A stretch of 53,280 nt of DNA from Nitratifractor sp. (lineage in GTDB: Bacteria > Campylobacterota > Campylobacteria > Campylobacterales > Sulfurovaceae): NCBI GenBank assembly GCA_015488535.1, contig WFNP01000072.1, forward strand, positions 1 through 53,280, given 5' to 3'. A program made the translations under genes and the position numbers. The notes beneath the pieces were generated by a model. It searched no databases. It worked only from the letters and a program-made list of their open reading frames with translations, and was not told where the DNA came from. Shown piece by piece: positions 25,966-35,175 of the stretch (position 1 is the stretch's first letter; each line of letters opens with the position of its first letter).

Positions 25966-28900
25966 TTACAACTCTTGAAGAGGAAGTCTAATTTTAAATA
26001 ATGCTCCCTCTTGGGTGTTTGTTACACTCAAAGAACCCTTCATATGCTTTTCTATAATTAATTTACTCATATAAAGTCCAAGACCTGTACCATTTTTATC
26101 TTTTTTGGTAGAAAAGTATGGTTCAAAAATTTTCTCAAGCAGATCTTTGCTTATACCTCCTCCAGTATCTTTTATATAAATTACAACTTCTTTATCATAC
26201 TTTTGGATATCTATCTCTATCTCTTTTTTTTCACTATTATTCTCCAAAATAGCATCTTTTGCATTTCCTACCAGGTTCATAACAGCTTGTCCAAGTTCAT
26301 TTGGATAACCATAAAGCTGGATATTTTTATCACCATTTAATACAAATTTAATAGAGTTTTTTGTTAATAATGGATTCATAATGGAATGAATATGCTCTAT
26401 CACATCGTCCAACAAAAAATATTTTTTCTCTTTATCTGGTTTGAAAAAGTTTCTAAAATCATCTATAGTATCAGACATTTGTTGTATCAATCTATAACTG
26501 TCTTTGTGAAAACTCTCTATTTTTTCATCATTTAGTTTCCCTTTTTTATACTGTATTACAAGAGTTTGCATCAATATCGAGAGGTTATTTAAAGGCTGTC
26601 TCCATTGATGTGCAATCATAGATATCATCTCTCCCATTTGTGCCAGACGGCTTTGATGAAGCATCATTTTATCTTTGTCACGATTTAGAGTAACCTCCTT
26701 TGCTACTCTGTCTTCTAATGTTTTATTAAGATAATCTATCTCTTTATTTAGTCTTTTCAGCTTTATATTTGCAATAGTAATAATTAAAATAATAATTCCT
26801 AAAACAGCTATAACTTTAAACATCAAAACATAATCTATCTTTTTAATTACTGTCTGTGATGTGGTCCATTTATCATTGATGATTTGGTGAGTCTCAGGAG
26901 GAATATCTGATAATACTTTATCAATAATACTGTATAGCATATCATCTCTTTTGCCTACAGCCATAGAGAGCTTCATTTTCCAATCCAAATATCCTGCTAC
27001 TTTTAGTCCTTTTAGTCCATATACTCGTTGATAATATGCCAAAATAGGAAGAGTAGCTACTGTAAAATATGCTTTACCACTTCTGACCTTTTCAAAAGCT
27101 TCTTCATAAGTTTTAGTTCCTACAATTTTAAGTCCCGGATATTTTTTATATAGTATCTGAATAAGCCCGCTTCCTTCTTTGCGAGCCATACTCTTATCTG
27201 CAATAGTATTAAAAGATGTAACCAAAGGACTGTTGTCACGGGTTATTATAGCTATTGGATACTGCAGATATGGTCTTGTAAAGTATGCATACTTTTCCCT
27301 TATTTCAGTTCGTGTAGCAGCAGGGAGAATATCACATTTTCCTTCTTTAAGATATTCTTGAGCTTCTATCCATGTACTTGTGGGAATATATGTCAATTTC
27401 ACATGTAATTTATTGGCAATAAGAGAAAGTGTATCAATAGATATGCCTTTAGGTTTATCATTTTCTACAAACTCTATAGGTTTCCAGTTGGGATTACAAC
27501 AATATCGTATTTCATGCAATCCTTTCAAATAATCTTCCTGGGCTATACTAAATGGACTTATCTCCTTTCTTTGTATATCAAACCATTTTGATTTTATTCT
27601 CTTTTTCTCTTCATCTGTAACTGAATCAATAGCCTTTTGAAATATTTCACGCAAAATTGGTTCATCTTTTCTCACACCTATACTGAGCTTTGTTTGCAAA
27701 TCCGGAGTATCACTTATTGACATATAAGGTATTATCAGATTATATCTATTCATCAAATACTTAACGACTCCATAACTCTCTATGAGTGCATCGGCCTTAT
27801 TATTCAAGACAGCCGTAATACACTGCAATACATTATCATAACTCTTCAGATGTATTTTGGGATAGTATTTTTTCAAATACCACTCTATAAAAAATCCTTT
27901 TGGAACTGCTACTGTTTTGCCTTTCAAATCTGATATATGTTTAAATCCTGCAGTGTTTGAAAAAATAGCTTTTCTTGAGACATCATAAGGTGTGGTGAAA
28001 TTGATAAATTTTTGTCTATCTTTTGTCTTTACAATATTGGATATTACATCTATACGACCCTCTTTTATGAGTTTGAGAAACTGATCCCATGTATAACCAC
28101 TGACATACTCTATTTTTATCCCAAGTTTTTGGGCAAGCAGATTCATATAATCTATCACAAATCCTTTTGCCTGTCCATTTTCATTGAAATTATATGGTGC
28201 CCAGTTTCTTTCATTGTGGACTTTTATTGTCCCTTTTTTACGAAGATATGCAATCTCTTCTTTTGTCAATTTAACATGTTTTACTCTATTATATTTATGA
28301 TTTTCATAAATTTTTCTTATTCTGTTCAACTCCTCTTTGGGCAAAGAATAAAAATATGAGAGTTCCGGAATTGGAGAAGCTTTTGAAAAATCAAAATCCT
28401 TTTTATATACAATTATGACTTTACCAAGATTTAAACTATCTTGATCGTTAAAATAGATTATATTGGCTCTTATTTCACCTGTAGGTTGTGTGGGATAACT
28501 TTTTGACACAGTCAAAAAAGTCCTGTTTAATTTATTATCTATAATCTTGATAGATAATATATTGTCATTCCTCAAAAATATTTCAAGTATTTTTCTCAAC
28601 TTTTTTGGGTGTAACATATAAAGATACTGAGATGATATATCAGCAACAAGATTGATATAATCTATAAGAGGATAAAAATTGTGAGTATTATTGTATTTAA
28701 CAATCTCCTCATATATACCATTGGCTTTAATTCTTTTTAAGCCTTCATTAAATTGGTCTCGAAGCTTTTTTGAGCGAAATACACTACAGTATCCTTTATC
28801 TTTTTTAAAAACAGGATGATAATCAAATTCATCATGATTATTGAACATGGTTTTATACCACTTGAAAATATTTTTATCTATCAAAATGGCATCATATTCA

Positions 28901-29445
28901 CCAGCAAAAAACTTTTTGACATCATCTTTTTGTGACGGATTATCATGATAATGCTCTTTATATACACCATTTACAGGATTGAAATAGTATTGAAACTTCT
29001 CTCCCAAATCATGCCATGCTCCATTCCATGCAACAAAATTTATTCTTGTCAAATCTTTAATGGAATCTATCTTTAGATGCTTGTTGTGTGGAGTAATGAC
29101 ATAGTTTTTATAAAAGACAAAATTATCGCTGTAATATATACCGTCTGCATCTTTTTCTTTGCTTATAGATGATGAACCGTTAAAGTCATTATGCTCTTTT
29201 AAAATATTCTCCAGATAGTATTTGGACATTTGCACAGCCTCTATTTTATACCCATAAGGCTCCAAAATGGCTCTCATTAAATCAGGTTCTATACCCTTGG
29301 CACCAGTTTTACCAAATACAAAAGGAGGCTTGTCAAATCCAAAAGCAATTTTAATAGTATCTGAAGCTGACAGACTCTGAATAATTATAAAACATAAAAA
29401 AATAGATATATACAGTGATTGTAATATTTTATAATTATTATTCAT
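25966..29445 (-). CDS. Sensor histidine kinase with three tandem solute-binding domains
   Basis: The 1159-residue protein has a signal segment (1-27) and three periplasmic type 3 solute-binding modules: about 30-255; about 405-625 (KVHNERNWAPYNF, GFVIDYMNLLAQKLGI); and about 643-865 (NPNWKPIEF, GISIDTLSLIANKL). A membrane helix (about 873-893) and coiled coil follow, then a complete kinase core: phospho-acceptor His946 in MIAHQWRQPLNN, N-box NLVGNAKDAI (Asn1061), DTGGG (1093), and GTGLGLYMSK (1119). Residues 256-400 link modules one and two. Such domains bind amino acids or similar small solutes, so this is probably a BvgS-like nutrient sensor, but it has no receiver domain of its own. It overlaps the upstream gene by eight bases. 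Confidence 0.93.
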   Translation of the reverse strand: MNNNYKILQSLYISIFLCFIIIQSLSASDTIKIAFGFDKPPFVFGKTGAKGIEPDLMRAILEPYGYKIEAVQMSKYYLENILKEHNDFNGSSSISKEKDADGIYYSDNFVFYKNYVITPHNKHLKIDSIKDLTRINFVAWNGAWHDLGEKFQYYFNPVNGVYKEHYHDNPSQKDDVKKFFAGEYDAILIDKNIFKWYKTMFNNHDEFDYHPVFKKDKGYCSVFRSKKLRDQFNEGLKRIKANGIYEEIVKYNNTHNFYPLIDYINLVADISSQYLYMLHPKKLRKILEIFLRNDNILSIKIIDNKLNRTFLTVSKSYPTQPTGEIRANIIYFNDQDSLNLGKVIIVYKKDFDFSKASPIPELSYFYSLPKEELNRIRKIYENHKYNRVKHVKLTKEEIAYLRKKGTIKVHNERNWAPYNFNENGQAKGFVIDYMNLLAQKLGIKIEYVSGYTWDQFLKLIKEGRIDVISNIVKTKDRQKFINFTTPYDVSRKAIFSNTAGFKHISDLKGKTVAVPKGFFIEWYLKKYYPKIHLKSYDNVLQCITAVLNNKADALIESYGVVKYLMNRYNLIIPYMSISDTPDLQTKLSIGVRKDEPILREIFQKAIDSVTDEEKKRIKSKWFDIQRKEISPFSIAQEDYLKGLHEIRYCCNPNWKPIEFVENDKPKGISIDTLSLIANKLHVKLTYIPTSTWIEAQEYLKEGKCDILPAATRTEIREKYAYFTRPYLQYPIAIITRDNSPLVTSFNTIADKSMARKEGSGLIQILYKKYPGLKIVGTKTYEEAFEKVRSGKAYFTVATLPILAYYQRVYGLKGLKVAGYLDWKMKLSMAVGKRDDMLYSIIDKVLSDIPPETHQIINDKWTTSQTVIKKIDYVLMFKVIAVLGIIILIITIANIKLKRLNKEIDYLNKTLEDRVAKEVTLNRDKDKMMLHQSRLAQMGEMISMIAHQWRQPLNNLSILMQTLVIQYKKGKLNDEKIESFHKDSYRLIQQMSDTIDDFRNFFKPDKEKKYFLLDDVIEHIHSIMNPLLTKNSIKFVLNGDKNIQLYGYPNELGQAVMNLVGNAKDAILENNSEKKEIEIDIQKYDKEVVIYIKDTGGGISKDLLEKIFEPYFSTKKDKNGTGLGLYMSKLIIEKHMKGSLSVTNTQEGALFKIRLPLQEL

Positions 29446-31918
29446 TTAAATACTCTAATATTGAATTTTTGACACGCTCCATCTCTTCATTATATTTTTT
29501 TATAAATCCCGGCAGTAGTTCCAGCTTGTTATAGAGATATAATTTATATATCTCATTTGCTGCATGGTATAAATCTTTTGCACCTATAGTGCCGGATAAT
29601 CCCATAATATCCAGCATAAGTTGCTGGAGAGCTTCCAGCCTTTTTTGCTCATAAAGACTCACCGCAACCTTGCCACTTTCCCCATATACTTCAAGAAACT
29701 CTTTTAAAAGCTCTCTGTAAAAAATAGGATTACCGCCACTCATCTTCAATCCAACATCTATATCCAATCCGTCTATATCTCTCTTGTGCTGAGATACAGC
29801 TATATTGTCTTTGGCTTTGTCTCTGTTTTTGCCTACAAATATATCCAGGACTGTATATAGTTTTCCTATATTTATAGGCTTTGGTAAAAAGGCATCCATA
29901 TCACTGGCTTTCATCTTATCTATCTCATGCTCCAATACAAGAGCAGTCAAAGAGACTATAGGCAGACTTTGGACACCTTGAAGCTCTCTAATCTTTTTGG
30001 TAGCGGTAAATCCGTCCATGATTGGCATATTGATATCCATAAGCACAAGGTCATAATATTTGCTACCTTTATCCTCTATCATATGCAGAGCCTCTTCTCC
30101 GTTGGATGCTATATCTATATATATTCCTGCTCTTCTTAAAACTGTATCTATCATTCTTTGATTTATTTCATTGTCTTCTGCCACCAAAATTTTGGTTCCG
30201 GCAAAGTCGGCCAAATCTTGAATCTTTACATTCGGTTTCTCTTCTACATTGGAGATAAATTCTCTTTTATGGTTACGATTTTTCTCTTTGTCTCCAAACT
30301 CCTCTTTTATCTCTTTGGAGTAAAGATTTAATATCAGCAAAAATACATGCTCTTGATTTAGAGGTTTTTTTACACTTTTATCAAACAGATAGCTGTATAG
30401 ACTCTTTGACTCACCCTGAAGAATATTTTCCATACATACCATTTTTACATCATATTTCTCTCTCAACATTTGACTGTATGTCTCAAAACCGGGATAGATA
30501 AGATCACAATCTATAAGCACAATATCATATTCGCTCAAATTTGGACGCTCTTTTACGAAATCATCTGCAGTATCTATCGTCACTTTGTGTCTGAAATATT
30601 CAAAGAGATTTTTTTGTGCCACTGAAGCATGATAGTGTCTGTTTGTAATATATACACTCTTTTGAGTATATTTTTTGCTTGGCAGTCTATATTTTCGTCT
30701 CTCCTCTTTTAATCCTCCTACCGGAATAGAAAGTTCTATTACAGCCCCGCCATTTGGCAGTTTTTTTGCAATAATATCACCCTCCATCAAAGATACCAAT
30801 TCATAGGCTACATATAATCCTAGTCTGCTGTATGTGCCGGTCTCATCTACAAATTGAGGCACAAAATAGTTCTCTTCACTTATATTTTCATGCTCTATCT
30901 CACCATAGGGTGTAATTTTCATCTCTAAAAAAGAGTTATCCTGATATGGTTTGTCTATAGAGATAGAGAGTACTACTTCGCCTCTTTCCATGAGTGAAAA
31001 TTGATGCTCAATCAAATTACGCAAAATATTGACTGTATTGGTAAAGTCACCAATGGCATAAACAGGCAATGAATGCTCTATATCCAAAACCAGTTCAATA
31101 TCTTTTTGAGGATATTTACCTACAAATGAGCCAACCAAATCATCCAACATATTATTGATTTTAAACTTCTCATGCTCAATAGTCACTTTTTTGGATTTTA
31201 TTTTCAAAAACTCCAAAAGGTTATTGGTGGTATCAAGTATTTTATTCTCTGTCAATACCATCTCTTTCAACTCTTTTGGAGCTTTTTCATCACCTATATC
31301 AGATATTACCTTTTGGGTATTTTCTATCATATCTTTACTCATAGAGTAGATATTTTCACCCAGTTTGGAGAACAGCTCATGCTGTTTTATCTCCATCTCT
31401 TCCTGTCTTTTACGCATAATTCTATGTTGCTGTAAAATACGGTTTATCTGCAAAGAAGAGAAAAACAGAGCCAATATTCCTATTACTGCCAATGCAAACA
31501 GAGCTATCCACAGGGACCAATCCGTATCTTGTGACGGAGTATCTATGGTAGTATATACTATCTCTTTTTTGGTTTTTGGTGCTGATGAAATCAGAGATAC
31601 CAAAACAGCATCAGGAAAAAGTTTTTTTGTCTGAAAATATATCACAGCCAACTGTTTATTATCCGCAAAAGGACCAAATACAATGATATAATCTTTATCT
31701 TCAGACATAACTCTAGGCATTTTGTCTGTAGATATATTTATCTCTGAGAGTAAAGAATCAGAAGATATTATACGCTGTGCTTTTTTACTCAAAAGCTTTG
31801 CACTGTTTAGATTGTCCGTATCTCCCAATATTATCAATTTCTCTACAGGCAGACTTCCAAAACCCCATATTGTCAATGACAACAATATCAATATTACTTT
31901 TACCATACTTTTATACAT
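29438..31918 (-). CDS. Pseudokinase: SPOR-like domain, degenerate kinase core, two receivers, degenerate Hpt
   Basis: Numbering is from a GTG at 31927 that gives 829 residues; the ATG at 31918 (826 residues) overlaps the previous stop by eight bases and is preferred. The order is signal segment (8-25), SPOR-like periplasmic domain (28-110, with DYIIVFGPF), membrane helix (137-157), then a HisKA-like helix pair in which the phospho-acceptor histidine is Glu191 (LFSKLGENIYSMSKD). The ATPase-like domain has N-box NLIEH (Asn to His308) and no DxGxG. A degenerate receiver (424-540) precedes an intact receiver (578-700, VAEDNE, Asp631, KPIN). The Hpt-like tail has Leu772 where histidine belongs. 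It should neither bind ATP normally nor relay phosphate except by Asp631. Paralogue of 32455-35037. Confidence 0.88.
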   Translation of the reverse strand: MYKSMVKVILILLSLTIWGFGSLPVEKLIILGDTDNLNSAKLLSKKAQRIISSDSLLSEINISTDKMPRVMSEDKDYIIVFGPFADNKQLAVIYFQTKKLFPDAVLVSLISSAPKTKKEIVYTTIDTPSQDTDWSLWIALFALAVIGILALFFSSLQINRILQQHRIMRKRQEEMEIKQHELFSKLGENIYSMSKDMIENTQKVISDIGDEKAPKELKEMVLTENKILDTTNNLLEFLKIKSKKVTIEHEKFKINNMLDDLVGSFVGKYPQKDIELVLDIEHSLPVYAIGDFTNTVNILRNLIEHQFSLMERGEVVLSISIDKPYQDNSFLEMKITPYGEIEHENISEENYFVPQFVDETGTYSRLGLYVAYELVSLMEGDIIAKKLPNGGAVIELSIPVGGLKEERRKYRLPSKKYTQKSVYITNRHYHASVAQKNLFEYFRHKVTIDTADDFVKERPNLSEYDIVLIDCDLIYPGFETYSQMLREKYDVKMVCMENILQGESKSLYSYLFDKSVKKPLNQEHVFLLILNLYSKEIKEEFGDKEKNRNHKREFISNVEEKPNVKIQDLADFAGTKILVAEDNEINQRMIDTVLRRAGIYIDIASNGEEALHMIEDKGSKYYDLVLMDINMPIMDGFTATKKIRELQGVQSLPIVSLTALVLEHEIDKMKASDMDAFLPKPINIGKLYTVLDIFVGKNRDKAKDNIAVSQHKRDIDGLDIDVGLKMSGGNPIFYRELLKEFLEVYGESGKVAVSLYEQKRLEALQQLMLDIMGLSGTIGAKDLYHAANEIYKLYLYNKLELLPGFIKKYNEEMERVKNSILEYLNE

Positions 31919-32435
31919 ATTTTTCACTTTTCAAAATTTTATGCATCAAATCTTTTTGCTGATACTCCAATTCATCCTGCATCTTTTTGATTTTAGATGC
32001 TCTGATTAATACGAATATAATACCAGCTATTCCTATTAGAGCAATAGCTATCAATACAGACCATTCAAGTAAAAAACTCTCATAATCTCCATTCTTTATA
32101 TCTTGTTTGACTAATACCCTTTTAGCATCTTTATTATCTATTATCAATGCTGAGGGATACTTTTTGTGTAAAATTATACTGATTTTGTTTGTTTCATTCC
32201 TATCTTTGACTGCTGAGACAAGTATCCATTGATTAGCTACTTTTATACTTTTTACATGAGGCAATGATTTTTTATTTTGTTTATCAAAATCTTTACTTGA
32301 TATCTCTTTGTTTATTTTATTGACCTGTTTTTCTGCATCTTCTTTGCTTCCTTGCATATCCAGCACAAGCAGACTGTTACTCCCATATACAGAGAGTGTA
32401 ATTAACACGGTTATTAAAAGATGTAAAACTTTCAT
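31911..32435 (-). CDS. Small membrane protein with SPOR-like periplasmic domain
   Basis: This 174-residue protein has a signal peptide (MKVLHLLITVLITLSVYGS), a periplasmic domain (about 20-110), one membrane helix (about 124-146) and a short charged coiled-coil tail (KIKKMQDELEYQQKDLMHK). The periplasmic domain repeats the pattern of both neighbouring pseudokinases: WILVSAVKDRNETNKISIILHKKYPSALII here corresponds to DYIIVFGPF and FPDAVLV there. It looks like their N-terminal third without the cytoplasmic modules, so it may pair with them in the membrane. The gene begins 19 bases after the upstream gene with AGAGGAT as ribosome site and overlaps the downstream gene. I know of no named family. 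Confidence 0.82.
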   Translation of the reverse strand: MKVLHLLITVLITLSVYGSNSLLVLDMQGSKEDAEKQVNKINKEISSKDFDKQNKKSLPHVKSIKVANQWILVSAVKDRNETNKISIILHKKYPSALIIDNKDAKRVLVKQDIKNGDYESFLLEWSVLIAIALIGIAGIIFVLIRASKIKKMQDELEYQQKDLMHKILKSEKYV

Positions 32436-32454
32436 ATAATCCTCTTTTTATATA

Positions 32455-35037
32455 TTAAACATTATGCTCAAACTGCTCTAGATATACTCTGATTGATTTG
32501 CTTACTCTATTTAATGCATCCTGATAATCTTTTACATAATGTTGCAATAAAGGCAGTTTATTATATCCAAATACTCTATGAATCATAGATGATGCATGAT
32601 ATACCTCTTTTGCCCCTATAGTTCCGGCAAGTCCCATCACATCGAGATTGAGTTGCCTCAGCTCTTCTAATCTGTGTTCGATAAGATACTTCATCGCTTT
32701 ATCTCCGCTGTCTCCGTATATCCTCAAAAACTCTTCAAGAATCTCTCTGTAAAATATAAGGTTATTATCTACATGTCTGAGTCCCTCTACAATATCTATG
32801 CCTTCAAGTTTGAGAGGTTTACTGGTTTTTTTGGATACTTTTTTCTTCTGAGGCTTATATTTAAGATACATCTTAAATACTGTATATAATTTACCAAGAT
32901 GCAAAGGTTTTGGAAGGTATGCTCTCATACCACATTTTTCCATTCTCTCTATTTCAATCTCTGTGCTTAATGCTGTCAATGCTACTATTGGCAGTTTGTC
33001 AGCTCCGGGTATTTGAAGTATCTCCTGAGTGGCTCTGTATCCATCCATAATAGGCATATTTATATCCATCAAAACAATATCGTAACTCTCAGGTCCTTTG
33101 TTTACTACCAACTCTACAGCTTCTTTACCATTTTCTGCTGTATCTAGCTCCATACCTGCATTTTCCAAAACTCTAAGTATCATTTTGAGATTTATCTCAT
33201 TATCTTCGACTATGAGGATACGGGATTTTCTAAAATCTGCAAAACTCTCAACTCTGATATTTGGAGCAGTAGGCACATTTCTGATAAATTTCTCTTTTTT
33301 ACTGCCTCTTAGTCTTTTATCTTCGATGAGACTTCTTTTGCCATCTTTGTCATCAGAATCAACATCTGTATATAGATCAATTATGAGTAAATATACCCTC
33401 TCTTGATTTAGTGGTTTTTTGACCCTTTTATCAAAAACTTCATACCATGAGTGTTCGGTATCTATATCGAAGATATTACTCAATCCTACTATTTTGACAC
33501 CTCTTTGTCTTTTTAGTATCTTTAGATATCTTACAAAATCATCATATAGCAAAGACTCCTCAACCAGTATTATGTCATACCCTTCAAGGTCTGGCATTCT
33601 CTCTCTGAAATTCTCCTCTGTATCTATTGTTACATTATGTCTGAAATAGGAAAACATATTTTTTAATGCTTTGGAAGCATGATAGCTTTGATTGAGAATA
33701 TATACATCTTTTTCTATCATGGAGCGTTCAGGAAGAGGATATTTTCTATACTTCTCTTTACCTTCAGGCTCATCCATTGGTATAGATATGCTTATCAGTT
33801 TGGATTCTTCCGATATCGTCTGAAGAGCTATTTTTCCTCCCATCAACTGTATCAGACTGTGTGCCACAAAGAGTCCGAGTCTTTTATATTCTCCTCTTTT
33901 TTCATCAAAATATGGAACAAAATAGTCTTCTATACCTATCTCTTCTTTTATAATGCATCCATTTTGGGTAATTTTAATCTGTAAATCCAATTTACCATTG
34001 TATGTATTGTATGATGCAATATCTACCAATATCTCACCCTCTTCAAGATACTCTATCATATGCTCCAACAAATTTGTGCAAATCTCTCCCATCTGGGTAA
34101 GGTCTCCGACTAGATACTTGGGCAAAGCTCTGTCAGGATTGAAAACAAGCTCTACTGCATCTCCATGAAACCTGTTTACCAAAGGACCTACAATATCATC
34201 AAGCATACTATTTATATTGAATGAGTCTTCCTTGATTTCAACTTTATGTGCTTTGAGTTTCAAAAATCTCAACAGTTTTTCTGTAGCATTTAAAAGCTTG
34301 GACTCTTTACGCATCACATGTTTTAGTTTGTGACCCACATCTTCTTGTTCGACTTCTGAGATTACACTCTGGGTGCATTGCAAGACATCTTTGCTCATAC
34401 TATATACACTCTCTCCCAAATCAGAAAAGAGTGAACTTTGTCTATGCTCCATCTCTTTTTGTTTGTTTCTCATCTCTTCATATTTTTGAGTTATTTTTGC
34501 TACTTTTACAGATGATATATAAAGGTCTATGAGAAATATTATTATCAATAGTATTCCAAAACCGCTAATCCACCACATCCATCCTCCACCTATATCACCT
34601 GAATATTGATTGGATGTTTCTCTTATGACTACGGGGTGCAGTGGTTTTGGATTTGGCTGTTGGCTTGTTGTATCTGTTTTAAGACTCTGTCTGGGTGAGG
34701 ATTCCTTCTCATTTGTAAGCTCTTTTTTTGCAGATGTTGAAACAGGTATGGTAAAAGCTGAGGGAAATTTGTCTTTGGCTCTAAATAATATAGTTGCCAA
34801 TTTTGCGTCATTATCAACAGGACCTGCTATCAAAAGATAATCTTTGCCACTTTTTTGTAACTTTACAGTAACTTTAGTAATATCATTTTGAGATAAAATA
34901 TTTTCAAACTCTTTTTTCTTATCAAGCATTACGGATTTATTCTTTCCTACCGTCAATACTATATTGAATGCTGAAAATACAAACCCTGTAAATACTACAA
35001 GCAAGATTATAATTCTGTGTATTGGATTGATTCCCAT
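32455..35037 (-). CDS. Pseudokinase paralogue: SPOR-like domain, degenerate kinase core, two receivers, degenerate Hpt
   Basis: The 860-residue protein is the first gene of the operon and a paralogue of the one at 29438. An N-terminal hydrophobic segment (8-24), SPOR-like domain (25-97, DYLLIAGPVDNDAKLA), a Pro/Ser-rich linker (98-145) and a membrane helix (153-172) lead to the coiled coil. In the kinase-like part the histidine site is Glu209 (LFSDLGESVYSMSKD) and the N-box is NLLEH (His326); DxGxG is missing. A degenerate receiver (443-557) lacks the acceptor aspartate (ILVEESLL). The second receiver (606-727) is intact with EDN, Asp658 and KPLH. The Hpt-like tail has Leu798 in place of histidine. 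AAAAGGTAAGTAG precedes the ATG. Confidence 0.88.
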   Translation of the reverse strand: MGINPIHRIIILLVVFTGFVFSAFNIVLTVGKNKSVMLDKKKEFENILSQNDITKVTVKLQKSGKDYLLIAGPVDNDAKLATILFRAKDKFPSAFTIPVSTSAKKELTNEKESSPRQSLKTDTTSQQPNPKPLHPVVIRETSNQYSGDIGGGWMWWISGFGILLIIIFLIDLYISSVKVAKITQKYEEMRNKQKEMEHRQSSLFSDLGESVYSMSKDVLQCTQSVISEVEQEDVGHKLKHVMRKESKLLNATEKLLRFLKLKAHKVEIKEDSFNINSMLDDIVGPLVNRFHGDAVELVFNPDRALPKYLVGDLTQMGEICTNLLEHMIEYLEEGEILVDIASYNTYNGKLDLQIKITQNGCIIKEEIGIEDYFVPYFDEKRGEYKRLGLFVAHSLIQLMGGKIALQTISEESKLISISIPMDEPEGKEKYRKYPLPERSMIEKDVYILNQSYHASKALKNMFSYFRHNVTIDTEENFRERMPDLEGYDIILVEESLLYDDFVRYLKILKRQRGVKIVGLSNIFDIDTEHSWYEVFDKRVKKPLNQERVYLLIIDLYTDVDSDDKDGKRSLIEDKRLRGSKKEKFIRNVPTAPNIRVESFADFRKSRILIVEDNEINLKMILRVLENAGMELDTAENGKEAVELVVNKGPESYDIVLMDINMPIMDGYRATQEILQIPGADKLPIVALTALSTEIEIERMEKCGMRAYLPKPLHLGKLYTVFKMYLKYKPQKKKVSKKTSKPLKLEGIDIVEGLRHVDNNLIFYREILEEFLRIYGDSGDKAMKYLIEHRLEELRQLNLDVMGLAGTIGAKEVYHASSMIHRVFGYNKLPLLQHYVKDYQDALNRVSKSIRVYLEQFEHNV

Positions 35038-35046
35038 CTACTTACC
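35035..35046. repeat. Left copy of a 12-bp inverted repeat at two divergent starts
   Basis: Read on the minus strand, GGTAAGTAGATG covers the ribosome site and start codon of the pseudokinase gene. The same 12 bases occur on the plus strand at 35164-35175 at the start of bioB, 117 bases away. Confidence 0.5.
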
Positions 35047-35137
35047 TTTTCTGAAACAGAACTTTTTTAATAATATCATATTGAGAGTTAAGCTATAGTT
35101 ATAAATTTTTTCATATTAATCAATAGATAAAATCCGA

Positions 35138-35143
35138 TATAAT
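35138..35143 (+). promoter_or_regulatory. -10 element (TATAAT) of bioB
   Basis: TATAAT is 29 bases before the bioB ATG, in the gap shared with the divergent signalling operon. No clear -35 or BirA-type operator was seen. Confidence 0.5.
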
Positions 35144-35163
35144 GACATACTGTCAGTTTTAGG

Positions 35164-35175
35164 GGTAAGTAGATG
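35164..35175. repeat. Right copy of the 12-bp inverted repeat at divergent starts
   Basis: GGTAAGTAGATG here includes the bioB start codon and mirrors 35035-35046. Confidence 0.5.
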
